From contig CALRXU020000014.1 in NCBI GenBank assembly GCA_943372215.1, forward strand, positions 62,001 through 126,000: a stretch of DNA of 64,000 nt. The letters are read 5' to 3'. Below the pieces are notes generated by a model, which saw only the letters and a program-made list of their open reading frames with translations, was not told the DNA's origin and ran no database searches. This DNA is from UBA6183 sp943372215. GTDB taxonomy: Bacteria; Bacteroidota; Bacteroidia; UKL13-3. Every line of letters starts with the position of its first letter. Positions within the stretch are counted from its first letter, which is position 1. Position numbers and translations under genes: made by a program. Positions 50,261 to 59,897 of this stretch are shown here, one piece after another.

Positions 50261-50907
50261 GTGTTTATGTATTTTATCAACCAATCAAAGCGATTGTCCA
50301 TACCACCTTTGACTTGGCTTAATTGATGCACGGTTTTAATTTGGTAACCGAATCTTTCAAAGGCGTGTAATACGGTATTGATTTCGGTGGAGTTAAATTT
50401 TAAACTTACTTCTAATTTATTTTCAGTCAATGACTTAATGAATATTCCAATGACTTTAAAGTCATTTGTTTCTGAAATTCGGGCAATTTCTGTTAGGGTG
50501 TAATCACGGGGTGTAATCTCCATAGTTACTATGGCTCCTGGTAAATTGTTTGCAGCGTCTTTGGAATAACCCTTTAACACATCTGCCAATGCTATGGCGC
50601 CTTTATAATTTTGCTCAGCATCACATACCGCTATGGTGCTCACACCATACTCGTTCATTATTTTTGTAACATCAAACAAATGGGTGGTATCAAACACAAA
50701 AAAGGTATTCCCATCCATTGCTTCACCCACTGTTTTATTCTTTGCTTTATCAGCCTTGTTTAAGTGCAAATAACCTATGAGTTTGTTTTGCTCAACAACT
50801 GGCATTTCAGTTACCTTTTCATCCATCATAAACCCACAAGCGGCCTCACAAAGGTCGCTCCGTTTTAATGGGATAATGTGATCAGATATTAATTCTTCCG
50901 CAACCAT
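50257..50907 (-). CDS. CBS-domain protein
   Basis: A 216-residue cytoplasmic protein with a pair of CBS domains in residues about 1-130 (CEAACGFMMDEKVTEMPVVEQNKLIGYLHL and THLFDVTKIMNEYGVSTIAVCDAEQNYKGAIALADVL) and a C-terminal ACT-like region (PGAIVTMEITPRDYTLTEIARISETNDFKVIGIF). CBS pairs bind adenine nucleotides; coupling to NAD kinase by the 4-bp overlap fits a regulatory role in NAD(P) or energy sensing, which is inference. Confidence 0.88.
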   Translation of the reverse strand: MVAEELISDHIIPLKRSDLCEAACGFMMDEKVTEMPVVEQNKLIGYLHLNKADKAKNKTVGEAMDGNTFFVFDTTHLFDVTKIMNEYGVSTIAVCDAEQNYKGAIALADVLKGYSKDAANNLPGAIVTMEITPRDYTLTEIARISETNDFKVIGIFIKSLTENKLEVSLKFNSTEINTVLHAFERFGYQIKTVHQLSQVKGGMDNRFDWLIKYINT

Positions 50908-50908
50908 A

Positions 50909-51673
50909 CTATTTACCCAAGTGCTTTAAATAGAAGGCATCAGCAATTTGATTAAATTCCAATGGCCGCTCCATCATTGGTGCATGCCCGCATTGGTCTA
51001 ATAAATGCAATTCTGCATCAGGTAACAATTGTTTAAACTCTTCACCAACGTTTGGTGGAGTAATAATATCATCTTTTCCCCAGATTAAACAAACTGGGAT
51101 ATGGATGTTTGGGATATCTTTACGCATGTTATGCCTGATGGCACTTTTTGCCATGGTTAAGATGCGCAGTACTTTCATTCGGTCGTTTACTGTTTCAAAA
51201 ACCTCATCAACTAATTCATCGGTTGCAGCCTTGGGATCGTAAAATGTGATTTCTACCTTTTTTCTGATAAACTCTTTATCGCCCTTTTTGGGGTAATTAC
51301 CTCCCATGGCATTCTCGTAAAGCCCGCTGCTACCTGTAAGCAAAAGGGTTCGTACTTTTTTAGGGTGTTTTTTTTGATAAACCAACCCAACATGACCACC
51401 TAAAGAATTTCCGAGGAGGTTTATTTGTTGGTAGTTTTTATATTCAACAAACTCATGAATAAAATTAGCCAACCCCTCCACACTAAGTGTTAAAATATTC
51501 ATTTCAAAAATGGGCATAAGTGGAATAACCACCTTGTATTTTTTTGAGAAGTGCAATGTAACCTCTTTCCAGTTGCTTAACGCCCCGAATAATCCATGCA
51601 GTAAAAGAAGCACCTCTCCTTCACCCTCTTCTATGTAGTTGAATTTACCTTCTTGTTTTATCGCTATATCCAT
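50909..51673 (-). CDS. Alpha/beta hydrolase
   Basis: A 254-residue alpha/beta-hydrolase. LLLLHGLFGALSNW holds the oxyanion motif, GNSLGGH the nucleophile Ser, IWGKDDIITPP the acid and CGHAPMMERP the His. The ATG at 51671-51673 is preferred to an in-frame alternative at 51694, which would overlap the -7 box. It starts the hydrolase-CBS-nadK operon (1 bp between the first two genes). Substrate unknown. Confidence 0.88.
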   Translation of the reverse strand: MDIAIKQEGKFNYIEEGEGEVLLLLHGLFGALSNWKEVTLHFSKKYKVVIPLMPIFEMNILTLSVEGLANFIHEFVEYKNYQQINLLGNSLGGHVGLVYQKKHPKKVRTLLLTGSSGLYENAMGGNYPKKGDKEFIRKKVEITFYDPKAATDELVDEVFETVNDRMKVLRILTMAKSAIRHNMRKDIPNIHIPVCLIWGKDDIITPPNVGEEFKQLLPDAELHLLDQCGHAPMMERPLEFNQIADAFYLKHLGK

Positions 51674-51695
51674 GTAAAATGATACGATTTGCAAC

Positions 51696-51703
51696 CAAAT
51701 ATA
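51696..51703 (-). promoter_or_regulatory. -7 promoter box of the hydrolase-CBS-nadK operon
   Basis: Minus strand TATATTTG, an exact -7 match, predicting a start near 51692 and a leader of about 20 bases. Confidence 0.6.
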
Positions 51704-51717
51704 GCCAAAAATTATAA

Positions 51718-52296
51718 CTAAACAGGCTGCTTTACCAATTCAATATAATTTTTAATGATGGTTAAACCAAACTCCGTAAGGCATGATTCTGGGTGGAATT
51801 GCAGACCAAACAAAGGTAATGTATTATGCATCAATGCCATACACTCTCCTTGGCTTCCTGAAGCAATTTGTTGAAGTGAGCCTTGAACCTTTGTTAAAAT
51901 TAATGAATGGTATCGGGTAACATTAAATTGCGCGGGAATCCCATTAAACAAGAAATGTCTGTTGTGTTTTACTTGATCTATTTTACCATGTTTGGGTGCA
52001 TTGGCTAATTGCAAATCAGCTCCAAAATATTGCCCAATAGCTTGATGGCCCAAACAAATACCAAGCATGGGTTTATGAAGATGCCACTTGGCGATTACTT
52101 CATTCATTAGCCCTGCATCGTTGGGTGTTTTAGGCCCTGGAGACAAGACCAATGCATCATATTGGCTTACTTTTTCTACCAAACCCGGCACATCGTTTCT
52201 GATGACTTCGCAAGTAACTCCGCATTGCTCAATGTAGTCTTTAAGCATGTAAGTAAATGAGTCGTAATTATCTATGAGGAGTGTTTTCAAGAGCAT
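51718..52296 (-). CDS. Glutamine amidotransferase PabA/TrpG
   Basis: Class I glutamine amidotransferase supplying ammonia to aminodeoxychorismate or anthranilate synthase, 192 residues. LLIDNYDSFTYMLKDYIEQCG at the N-terminus, LSPGPKTPNDAG, the nucleophile Cys in GICLGHQAIG and the HPES of FGLQFHPES make the site complete. The ATG at 52294-52296 was chosen; the frame extends upstream to 52425 through non-homologous, hydrophobic sequence. No trpE or pabB is adjacent, so which synthase it serves (or both) cannot be decided. Confidence 0.9.
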   Translation of the reverse strand: MLLKTLLIDNYDSFTYMLKDYIEQCGVTCEVIRNDVPGLVEKVSQYDALVLSPGPKTPNDAGLMNEVIAKWHLHKPMLGICLGHQAIGQYFGADLQLANAPKHGKIDQVKHNRHFLFNGIPAQFNVTRYHSLILTKVQGSLQQIASGSQGECMALMHNTLPLFGLQFHPESCLTEFGLTIIKNYIELVKQPV

Positions 52297-52461
52297 CCAA
52301 TCTAGGACAATTTTCGGGTTAAATATCTTAAAGAACAAATTAACTAAGAAACAATAGATTGCTTGGGTAAAAAAGCATTTCAATGCTAAAGTAAAAATTG
52401 ATATCATTGCACTAGGATAAAGCAAGTGTGCTTCTAACTCATACTATACTGTTTTTAGAAA

Positions 52462-53070
52462 ATGCTAATTAGAATACTCAATAAACTGTTTGTTTTTTTA
52501 TCGTTTCAATGGTTAAGGTTGAGATGGAAAAAATATTATTATTCGACCTTGGCGGTATTTGATAGAAGTTCAAGTTTTAGTTTAGAAAGTAATATCTATA
52601 ATTTACAGGGAAATAAGAGCCAAATACAAATAGGGAAATCTACTACCTTAAAGGGGGAATTACTTTTGTTTGGACATGGAGGTAAAATTAAGATAGGTAA
52701 TGCTTGTTATATTGGCGAAAACACGAAAATCTGGTCAGCGGATGAAATCTTGATAGGTGATAATGTATTAATTGCCCACAATGTTAATATTCATGATAAT
52801 ATATCGCACCCACTAGATGCTAGTTTGAGACATGAGCACTACATTGGTATTTTAACAAAAGGTCATCCTACAAGTAATATTGATTTGAAGGAAAAGAAGG
52901 TTATTATAAAAAATAATGCATGGATTGGGTTTAATGCCACTATTTTAAAAGGTGTTACAGTAGGCGAACGAGCAATTGTTGGTGCCTGTTCTGTAGTAAC
53001 AAGTGATGTACCAAATGATGCGATTGTTGTCGGTAATCCTGCAAGAATTATCAGCTATTCAACCCAATAA
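52462..53070 (+). CDS. Hexapeptide-repeat acyltransferase
   Basis: A 202-residue left-handed beta-helix acyltransferase of the WbbJ/maltose-acetyltransferase type. Hexapeptide turns are visible from about residue 60 (GELLLFGHGGKIKIGNACYIGENTKI) through IGDNVLIAHNVNIHDN and NNAWIGFNATILKGVTVGERAIVGACSVVTSDVPNDAIVVGNPAR. Catalytic His candidates lie in IHDNISHP. It likely O-acetylates a sugar of the surface polysaccharide. First gene of the plus-strand arm of the polysaccharide locus, followed 1 bp later by a methyltransferase. Confidence 0.9.
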   Translation: MLIRILNKLFVFLSFQWLRLRWKKYYYSTLAVFDRSSSFSLESNIYNLQGNKSQIQIGKSTTLKGELLLFGHGGKIKIGNACYIGENTKIWSADEILIGDNVLIAHNVNIHDNISHPLDASLRHEHYIGILTKGHPTSNIDLKEKKVIIKNNAWIGFNATILKGVTVGERAIVGACSVVTSDVPNDAIVVGNPARIISYSTQ

Positions 53071-53071
53071 A

Positions 53072-53926
53072 ATGAAAAGAGAGTTTAAAAAGTTTATTAG
53101 CCCACTTAGAAAGTTAATCTATGGTTTAACAGGTAAAAAGCCATGGAGTTATGGTTATAATGATGTTAGATGGGAACTCATTGAGAAGGGCGTAAATAAT
53201 GATGAGTTGTTAAATAGATTTAATCAGAAACAAATACCAGAAGGTTTTGGTGTTGGATTTGATGAAAGAGTAGTTGAATATCCTTGGATTTTTAGCAAGT
53301 TAAGTGATTCGAAGAAAATGACATTATTAGATGCGGGATCAACCTTCAACTTTTCTCCATTGGTAATGAATAAAAAAGTAAAAAACAAAGATGTTACGAT
53401 CTATACTTATTATCCAGAGAATGAAAATTTTATAAACAATCGAATTTCTTATCAATTTGGGGATTTGAGAAATATGCCATTAGCCCCTTCATGGTTTGAT
53501 GAAGTTGTTTGTCAATCAACAATTGAGCATGTTGATATGGATAATTCAATTTATGGTTACGAATTAGAGAAGGTTAAAGACAGTAAGCAAAAAAGCTATG
53601 AATATTTAAAGGTAGTTGACGAATTGATTAGGGTTCTGAAACCGGGAGGTAAATTGTTGCTTACATTTCCATATGGTAAATTTGAGAATTATGGCTTTTT
53701 CCAGCAATTTGATGCTGAAATGGTAGAAAAAATTTTAAAGAAATTTAAGGAAAATGGCCGTTCTACGGAAGAGTATTTACTTTATTCCAAAAAAGGTTGG
53801 CAGTTTAGAAGTGCTGAAGAGTGCAAGGACACCGTATCATATAACCCTCACACAGGACAGGGGAAAGGAAATGATGGTGCAGCTCATTGCAGATGTGTTT
53901 GTTGCATAGAATTCTTAAAGAACTAG
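53072..53926 (+). CDS. Class I SAM-dependent methyltransferase
   Basis: A 284-residue protein with a Rossmann-type methyltransferase core: motif I MTLLDAGSTFNFSPLV (atypical, without the GxGxG), GDLRNMPLAPSWFDEVVCQSTIEHVDMD, then ELIRVLKPGGKLLLTFPYG. A basic N-terminal segment (MKREFKKFISPLRKLIYGLTGKK) and a cysteine-rich end (HCRCVCCIEF). The ATG at 53072 is preferred to the upstream in-frame ATG at 53003 inside the acyltransferase gene. Probably modifies a polysaccharide or its lipid-linked precursor. Confidence 0.85.
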   Translation: MKREFKKFISPLRKLIYGLTGKKPWSYGYNDVRWELIEKGVNNDELLNRFNQKQIPEGFGVGFDERVVEYPWIFSKLSDSKKMTLLDAGSTFNFSPLVMNKKVKNKDVTIYTYYPENENFINNRISYQFGDLRNMPLAPSWFDEVVCQSTIEHVDMDNSIYGYELEKVKDSKQKSYEYLKVVDELIRVLKPGGKLLLTFPYGKFENYGFFQQFDAEMVEKILKKFKENGRSTEEYLLYSKKGWQFRSAEECKDTVSYNPHTGQGKGNDGAAHCRCVCCIEFLKN

Positions 53927-53929
53927 GAT

Positions 53930-54754
53930 ATGACTTGGGAGGAAGCTGTTCAAAAACTTAGAAATCAACCTGAAAATAAACAGGTTATTTTAGATAATTA
54001 TTTTGATGAAGACGTGGAAGTTGCCAATGAGCGCTTTATCAAGAGCGAAGAATTTATAGAAGTTCTAGCGCACATTCCTAAACAAGCTAAATCTGTGTTA
54101 GATATAGGCGCAGGAAGGGGAATGGCGGCTTATGGGTTTGCTAAAATGGGCTTAAAAGTAACTGCATTGGAACCAGACACTAGTGATGATGTTGGAGCAG
54201 GAGCAATCAGAAACATCACTGATAAACATAATTTAACCATAGAAGTGGTTGAAACCTTTGGGGAATCGTTACCATTTGCAGATCATTCATTTGATGTGGT
54301 TTATGTCAGGCAAGTCCTGCACCATGCTAATGACCTGGCTATGTTTTGTAAGGAGGTGTACCGTGTTTTGAAACCAAACGGAATTTTCATTGCCACGCGC
54401 GAACATGTTTTGACTAAAGAAGATGATTTACAGCATTTTTTGGCCAATCATCCCTTGCATCACTTATACGGAGGTGAGCATGCCTTTACATTAGATTTTT
54501 ATATAAAATGCATAACGGATAGTGGAATGACAATTACTAATATCATTCATCCTTATGCCAGTGTTATCAATTTTGCACCATTAAGCAAATTTCAAATGCG
54601 TCAGAATTTCGCAAAAGGTTTAGCAAAAATTACAGGTTCCATTATCGCTAATTTTTTAATACAATTTGATTTAATCTATAAAAAAATGGCTGATATAAAA
54701 GCAAGTAGGGACAATACTCCAGGAAGAGTTTATTCTTTTATCTCAAGAAAGTAA
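53930..54754 (+). CDS. Class I SAM-dependent methyltransferase
   Basis: A 274-residue methyltransferase of the type-11 group. Motif I SVLDIGAGRGMAAYGFAKMG, acidic motif II ALEPD, motif III GESLPFADHSFDVVYVRQVLHHANDL, and VLKPNGIFIATREH. The site is canonical, unlike the preceding gene. It starts 3 bp after it, hence the same operon. Likely methylates a sugar precursor of the surface polysaccharide. Confidence 0.88.
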   Translation: MTWEEAVQKLRNQPENKQVILDNYFDEDVEVANERFIKSEEFIEVLAHIPKQAKSVLDIGAGRGMAAYGFAKMGLKVTALEPDTSDDVGAGAIRNITDKHNLTIEVVETFGESLPFADHSFDVVYVRQVLHHANDLAMFCKEVYRVLKPNGIFIATREHVLTKEDDLQHFLANHPLHHLYGGEHAFTLDFYIKCITDSGMTITNIIHPYASVINFAPLSKFQMRQNFAKGLAKITGSIIANFLIQFDLIYKKMADIKASRDNTPGRVYSFISRK

Positions 54755-54756
54755 AA

Positions 54757-55659
54757 ATGAATATTCTAATAATAGGCAGTAATGGTTTTATAGGTTCACA
54801 TTGTGCAGCCTACTACAAAAGCAAAAGCTATCAAGTTTTTGAAGCTGGGATATCATTGAATGATTTTAATAATCCATTTTACACCCAACTTAATAGTAGC
54901 AATACCAATTTCGACATTTTATTTAAAAACCAACCGTATGATTTGTGCATAAATGCTTCGGGGTCTGCTCATGTCGGATTTTCATTTGACAAGCCAGATG
55001 TTGACTTTGAACTGAATGTATTAAACGTTCATAAAATTTTGGTGAGTATCCGTACCTATCAACCTAAATGTAAGTTTATTAATTTTTCAAGTGCGGCTGT
55101 TTACGGTAATCCCGAGAAATTACCAATAACAGAAGACAGTAGTAAAAACCCTCTTTCGCCCTATGGTTTTCATAAACTTCAAAGTGAGTATTTAATAAAA
55201 GAATACCACCGTTTTTTTGGGCTTTCTACTTGTAGTTTAAGGGTTTTTTCGGCTTACGGACCGGGATTGAAAAAACAATTATTTTGGGATTTATACCAAA
55301 AAGCCATTCACAATCCAACCCAAATTGAAGTGTATGGAACTGGCGCTGAATCGCGTGATTTTATTTATATTGACGATTTGGTGAAGGGAATTGATTTAAT
55401 TTTTGAAAATGCCGCTTTTGACGGAAGTGCATTTAATATCTCATCTGGCACTGAAACAACTATAAGAGAGGTTGTTACTGAGTTTTATAGTCATTTAAAC
55501 CCTAAGCTAACTTTTAGTTTTAATAATAAACAAAAACAAGGGGATCCTAATAATTGGCAAGCTGATATTTCAGCTCTCCAACAATTGGGTTTCTCAACTT
55601 CCGTTTCGTTAAATGAAGGGCTACTAAAAACGGCTCGTTGGCTAAATTCTCTATCATAG
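54757..55659 (+). CDS. NAD-dependent epimerase/dehydratase
   Basis: Extended SDR acting on nucleotide-sugars, 300 residues. Cofactor motif IGSNGFIGSHCA at the N-terminus (GxxGxxG), FSSAAVYG with the catalytic Ser, YGFHKLQSEYLIKEY with YxxxK, LRVFSAYGPG and RDFIYIDDLVKG. The length is a little short for a full GalE. It starts 2 bp after the methyltransferase gene. The specific sugar cannot be determined. Confidence 0.9.
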   Translation: MNILIIGSNGFIGSHCAAYYKSKSYQVFEAGISLNDFNNPFYTQLNSSNTNFDILFKNQPYDLCINASGSAHVGFSFDKPDVDFELNVLNVHKILVSIRTYQPKCKFINFSSAAVYGNPEKLPITEDSSKNPLSPYGFHKLQSEYLIKEYHRFFGLSTCSLRVFSAYGPGLKKQLFWDLYQKAIHNPTQIEVYGTGAESRDFIYIDDLVKGIDLIFENAAFDGSAFNISSGTETTIREVVTEFYSHLNPKLTFSFNNKQKQGDPNNWQADISALQQLGFSTSVSLNEGLLKTARWLNSLS

Positions 55660-55660
55660 T

Positions 55661-56821
55661 TTGAAAAGTAAAAAACTACACATCTGTTTACACCTCATTT
55701 CCGATCCCAATTGGCATGCGGGAAATATTTACATATTTAACTTAATTCATGCTATAAGTAAAATAGACAAAGAAGAACGGAATAAAATTAAGTTGAGTTT
55801 AGCTACTCGGAATATAAAAGAAGTGCCTGATGAAATGAAGCCTTTATTAGACCAGATCTATATTGACAATCTTTTTGTACTTGGCTTTTATAAATTCATT
55901 TCACTTTTACCAGCCTTTTTACGCTTTAAAATTTTTAATTTCAGGCAGATAGATTTTTACTACCCCCCAGGCAATTTTCCTAAAAAATGGATATTTAATT
56001 GGGGTGGATGGATACCTGATTTTCAATACAAGCATTTACCGCATTTATTTTCTGATGAGGAATACCGTAGCAGAGAAAAAAGAAATAAAAGCCTTGCTAG
56101 GCAAGCGCCAATTTTGGCATTTAGCAGCCAACATGCATTAAACGATTATAAAAAATTCTTCCCCGCAAACAAAAGCAACGCCTATTTACTGCCCTTTGTA
56201 AGCAATGCAAACAAAGAATGGTTTAATGGTAATCCTTTGGCCATACAACAAAAACATAATTTACCCGATCACTTTTTTATTGTTTGTAACCAGTTTTGGA
56301 AACATAAGGACCACCCAACTGTAATAAAAGCAATGGGTTTGCTTAAACAAAAGGGAATTGAAATAACGGTGGTTTGTACAGGTTCTAAAGAAGATTTTAG
56401 AAACCCCGACTATTATCCATCACTAATTAAGCTGGCCGAAGATTTGGGCGTGTTGAGTCAATTTAAAGTGCTAGGCTTTATTTCACGTAACGATCAAATT
56501 CAACTCATTCGCAGATCTCTAGCGATTATTCAACCATCTCAATTTGAAGGATGGAGCACGGTAGTGGAGGATGGTCGTTCTTTGGGTAAATCAATTTTTC
56601 TTTCAGATTTTCCAGTTCATATTGAACAGAATCCCCCTCATGTTTGGTTTTTTAAACAACAAGATGAAACTGAATTAGCACAATTGATTGAACAACATTT
56701 AAACCAATTGTTGCCTGGGCCAGATAATGAAAAGGAACGAAAAGCTTTTGAAGAAAACCAAATAATGATGAGAGAGTTTGGTCGAAAAATTGTAGCAATG
56801 GCTAATTCAAAGCGGGTATAA
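55661..56821 (+). CDS. Glycosyltransferase, GT4-like
   Basis: A 386-residue glycosyltransferase of GT-B fold. The N-terminal half has GGWIPDFQYKHLPHLFSDEEYRSRE and ILAFSSQHALNDYKKFFP, the C-terminal half a donor-binding domain FIVCNQFWKHKDHPTVIKAMGLLK, TVVCTGSKED and the family motif IIQPSQFEGWSTVVEDGRSLGKSIFLSD (E-x7-E). It starts with TTG at 55661, 1 base after the preceding stop, since no ATG is near. Its stop directly abuts the stop of the convergent gene, with no base between. Confidence 0.88.
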   Translation: MKSKKLHICLHLISDPNWHAGNIYIFNLIHAISKIDKEERNKIKLSLATRNIKEVPDEMKPLLDQIYIDNLFVLGFYKFISLLPAFLRFKIFNFRQIDFYYPPGNFPKKWIFNWGGWIPDFQYKHLPHLFSDEEYRSREKRNKSLARQAPILAFSSQHALNDYKKFFPANKSNAYLLPFVSNANKEWFNGNPLAIQQKHNLPDHFFIVCNQFWKHKDHPTVIKAMGLLKQKGIEITVVCTGSKEDFRNPDYYPSLIKLAEDLGVLSQFKVLGFISRNDQIQLIRRSLAIIQPSQFEGWSTVVEDGRSLGKSIFLSDFPVHIEQNPPHVWFFKQQDETELAQLIEQHLNQLLPGPDNEKERKAFEENQIMMREFGRKIVAMANSKRV

Positions 56822-57964
56822 TCACTTTAGTAAAAAAGGAATCAACTCTTTCATCCGTTTTGCATAACTATATTGTTCCAAGGTTCTTTTTTGACCGGCT
56901 TCTGCGATGGCCTTCATGTGTTGAGGATGATTGCGTAAATAATTTATTTTCTCTACACACTCTTCTTTTGATTTATAAGTTACCACCTCTACATCGGGCT
57001 TAAATAAGTCAGCAAGGTTTTGTTTCCAATCAGTAACCAAACATGCACCAACTCCTGTTGCTTCCCATAACCGGATATTACCTGCGTTTGACTGTGCGGT
57101 ATCTATATGACTGTTTAATGTTATTTGAGAATTGGCAAGTATCTGGTACATTGATAGGCCGTACACACTGCCTTGATTTATAAAAAATAATCTAAGGATA
57201 TCTTCTACATCATCAAACACTCCTCCGCCTAACTTTTGCAGCACATTTTTCAGCAGGTAAATTCTGTTTTCATCAAACGAACTTAACCAATAATCCACTT
57301 TATACTTTTTTGCTACATGTCCAAGTATTTTTAACCTTTCATGATGACCACCACTTCTAAGGGTGAGCGAACCAGCAAATGAAATGTCATACAATTTTTT
57401 TTGAGTGTCAATTTTTTGCAGGAGAGTTGATTCAAATCCAAAGTGAAATAAATACGAGTCGAAACCTTTTGATTGGTAATAGTTCACAAAATGCTGTCCA
57501 CATGAAATCATGGCATCGCAATGGCTAAACCTTTCTGCATCTAACATTCCAATTCCATCCCAACCAATCACTTTTTTAATGGAAGGAACCTGGGCTCTAA
57601 GAGATTTTACATCAGTTGCCTTCAGGTACACATAATCATTGGCAAACAGAATATCCGGTTTAATTGCCTTGATTTGCTCAAGTAGTATTTCCTGCATCCA
57701 ATTCTCAGCGGAGTACAAGACATTATTCTCTTCTGCCCATTTCTGCTGGGCATAAGGGTTGTTAATAATAAATAAAGTCGCTTGTATTTCAGCTGATTGA
57801 TTTAAGTTGGAAATCCAATAATCAGCCCACCCTATTCCTTGTTGCATCATTACCCCAAATTGTTCAGCGTAAGGCTTATTTTTTAGTTCAGGATTCTCAG
57901 CGTAAAGCTTATCTAGATATTGAGGGTAAAATGATGATACTTTAACGAAGATTGCTTTAGCCAT
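56822..57964 (-). CDS. Glycosyltransferase, CgeB-like
   Basis: A 380-residue protein with the glycosyltransferase 1/2 pattern seen in CgeB-type proteins: IKPDILFANDYVYL, VIGWDGIGMLDAERFSHCDAMISCGQHFV, YLFHFGFES, DISFAGSLTLRSGGHHERLKIL, and the C-terminal donor-site segment SMYQILANSQITLNSHIDTAQSNAGNIRLWEATGVGACLVTDWK with LFKPDVEVVTYKSKEE. Overlaps the end of the asparagine synthase gene by 8 bp, so they are co-transcribed. Last gene of the minus-strand arm. Confidence 0.85.
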   Translation of the reverse strand: MAKAIFVKVSSFYPQYLDKLYAENPELKNKPYAEQFGVMMQQGIGWADYWISNLNQSAEIQATLFIINNPYAQQKWAEENNVLYSAENWMQEILLEQIKAIKPDILFANDYVYLKATDVKSLRAQVPSIKKVIGWDGIGMLDAERFSHCDAMISCGQHFVNYYQSKGFDSYLFHFGFESTLLQKIDTQKKLYDISFAGSLTLRSGGHHERLKILGHVAKKYKVDYWLSSFDENRIYLLKNVLQKLGGGVFDDVEDILRLFFINQGSVYGLSMYQILANSQITLNSHIDTAQSNAGNIRLWEATGVGACLVTDWKQNLADLFKPDVEVVTYKSKEECVEKINYLRNHPQHMKAIAEAGQKRTLEQYSYAKRMKELIPFLLK

Positions 57965-59897
57965 GTTTTATAAAATTCTGTTCATACCATAAATAATGCA
58001 AATATTTCCAGGTATTCCCTGTATTACTCCAATTCCAATTGTTTGTTTTTTGCTGCAATTCTATATAGGTCTTTAAGCCCTTCACATCAATAAGTTCACT
58101 TTTGTTTGATATTGCAATTTCTAGTGTTTGCCTAATCCAAGGTTGAAGTGGACCTTGAAACCATTCAGGCATAGGGGCGTTAAAACCAATCTTGACTTTA
58201 GATGACCGAATGCTTTCCGGCATTCTATTCTTCATGGCCTCTCGCGCAACTCGTTTGGTATACCCATCTTTTATTTTGGCACTGCCTGGCAATGAGAAAA
58301 GGTAAGTCACCAATCGCCAATCCATAAAAGGCATCCTCACCTCTATGCCATGTGCCATACTCATCCGATCAAAATTGCGTAAAATGGTTGGTAATACATC
58401 ATGATGAAACAAGGAATATAAACTCCTATTGGTCTCATCCATGCCATTAGGTATTTTTGAACTTGATTGAAATTGATTCGAAGAGGAAAACGAAACATCC
58501 TTATTCAAAAACTGACTTGACTGGGTTTTAAAAAACTGATCTTTGCTTGATTTCAATTGTTTAAACGCATTTCGTGCAAACTCAAAATCTGGGTGAAATT
58601 GCAGCAATCGTTTTAGGTTGCTGCCAAATGCAGGAGTGGTTTGGGTTAATGCATGAGATTCATTTAATAATTGTTGGTTATATTGCCAATTGCTCAATAG
58701 CGATGGAGCATTCGCCAAATAAGCTCCACTTGCATGCATGTAAGCCCCCATTAGTTCATCTGCTCCGTGGCCATCGAGGGAAACCACTATATTATTTCTA
58801 CGCAGCTCTCTATAAATTAACCATGGGGCTACAGGGATGCCTACATACACGTCATCAAAATCGTCTAAAACTTGATTCATTACCTTTAACCCTTCTTCCT
58901 CGTGAACCTCAAAAAAATGACCTTTTACTCCTGCATACTTAACTACTTCTTCAGCCTGAGGACGCTCATCATTACTTTTACCCGGAAAAGTGGCCACAAA
59001 AGTTTGCTGCCAATCTTTTGATTGTCTTAAACCAGCATGTTGCTTCCCAATTTCAGCCAATGCACTTACAATAGCGCTTGAATCAAACCCTCCGCTAAGT
59101 GAAGAGCCTATGGAAACATCACTTCGCATGCGCAATTGAATGGAGTCATAAAACAATTCTTGAAAACGAGCTGCTTGCTTTTCAAATGTATCAGGAACAT
59201 CAACTAGATGTTCTGAAGTTTCCCACCACCGAGTTATGGTTGCCTGACCTTGTTTTATAATACCATAACATCCTCCTTCTAATTTTTGAATATCTTTTAG
59301 CATTGTTCTACTTGAAGCCTCTACCCCGAATCCTGTTCTTAGAAAATGAGTAGCTGATTCATTATCCAATACTGGATTAAAGCCATCCAAACAGCGGAAA
59401 GATTTTTGTTCAGACGCAAATGCAAATTGGTGTTTATCTAATTTAAATAATAGTGGCTTAATCCCAAAACGATCCCTAGCGATAAAGCATTCTCTCTCTT
59501 GTTCATCATAAATAACTATAGCCCACATGCCATTAAACTTAAATAGCATTTTCTCTTTCCAACAGTGGTAAGAGGCTAGAATGACCTCTGTATCACTATC
59601 TGTTTTAAACTGATAACCCTTGCTCCTCAATTCGTTTCGGATTTCAATAAAATTGAAAATTTCACCGTTAAAAACGATATGAAACCTGTCTTCAGCGTAA
59701 TGCATAGGCTGATTGGCTGCACTACTTAAATCTATAATAGCAAGCCTTCGATGCCCGAAAGCAATATCTTGAGCATTGCTTTTCCAAATACCTCTTCCAT
59801 CGGGGCCCCGATGTGCCAATGAATCCGTAAAACGTTCAATTGTTTCATTCAGGATGGGTTTCCCATCAAAATTCCATATACCAGCTATTCCACACAT
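57957..59897 (-). CDS. asnB: Asparagine synthase, glutamine-hydrolysing
   Basis: A 646-residue AsnB-type amidotransferase. The N-terminal glutaminase begins MCGIAGIWN with the nucleophile Cys2, and has LAHRGPDGRG and FNGEIFNF. The synthetase domain has the ATP loop SSLSGGFDSSAI, DGHGADELMGAYMH and VRMPFMDWRLV. Inside polysaccharide loci such proteins often amidate uronic acids or amino-sugar carboxylates rather than free aspartate; this is inference. It overlaps the flippase gene by one base (TAATG). Confidence 0.92.
   Translation of the reverse strand: MCGIAGIWNFDGKPILNETIERFTDSLAHRGPDGRGIWKSNAQDIAFGHRRLAIIDLSSAANQPMHYAEDRFHIVFNGEIFNFIEIRNELRSKGYQFKTDSDTEVILASYHCWKEKMLFKFNGMWAIVIYDEQERECFIARDRFGIKPLLFKLDKHQFAFASEQKSFRCLDGFNPVLDNESATHFLRTGFGVEASSRTMLKDIQKLEGGCYGIIKQGQATITRWWETSEHLVDVPDTFEKQAARFQELFYDSIQLRMRSDVSIGSSLSGGFDSSAIVSALAEIGKQHAGLRQSKDWQQTFVATFPGKSNDERPQAEEVVKYAGVKGHFFEVHEEEGLKVMNQVLDDFDDVYVGIPVAPWLIYRELRRNNIVVSLDGHGADELMGAYMHASGAYLANAPSLLSNWQYNQQLLNESHALTQTTPAFGSNLKRLLQFHPDFEFARNAFKQLKSSKDQFFKTQSSQFLNKDVSFSSSNQFQSSSKIPNGMDETNRSLYSLFHHDVLPTILRNFDRMSMAHGIEVRMPFMDWRLVTYLFSLPGSAKIKDGYTKRVAREAMKNRMPESIRSSKVKIGFNAPMPEWFQGPLQPWIRQTLEIAISNKSELIDVKGLKTYIELQQKTNNWNWSNTGNTWKYLHYLWYEQNFIKHG

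Noticed and set aside
52297..52425. N-terminal extension of the PabA/TrpG frame
   Set aside because: Hydrophobic sequence with no place in this family; the ATG at 52296 gives the standard N-terminus.
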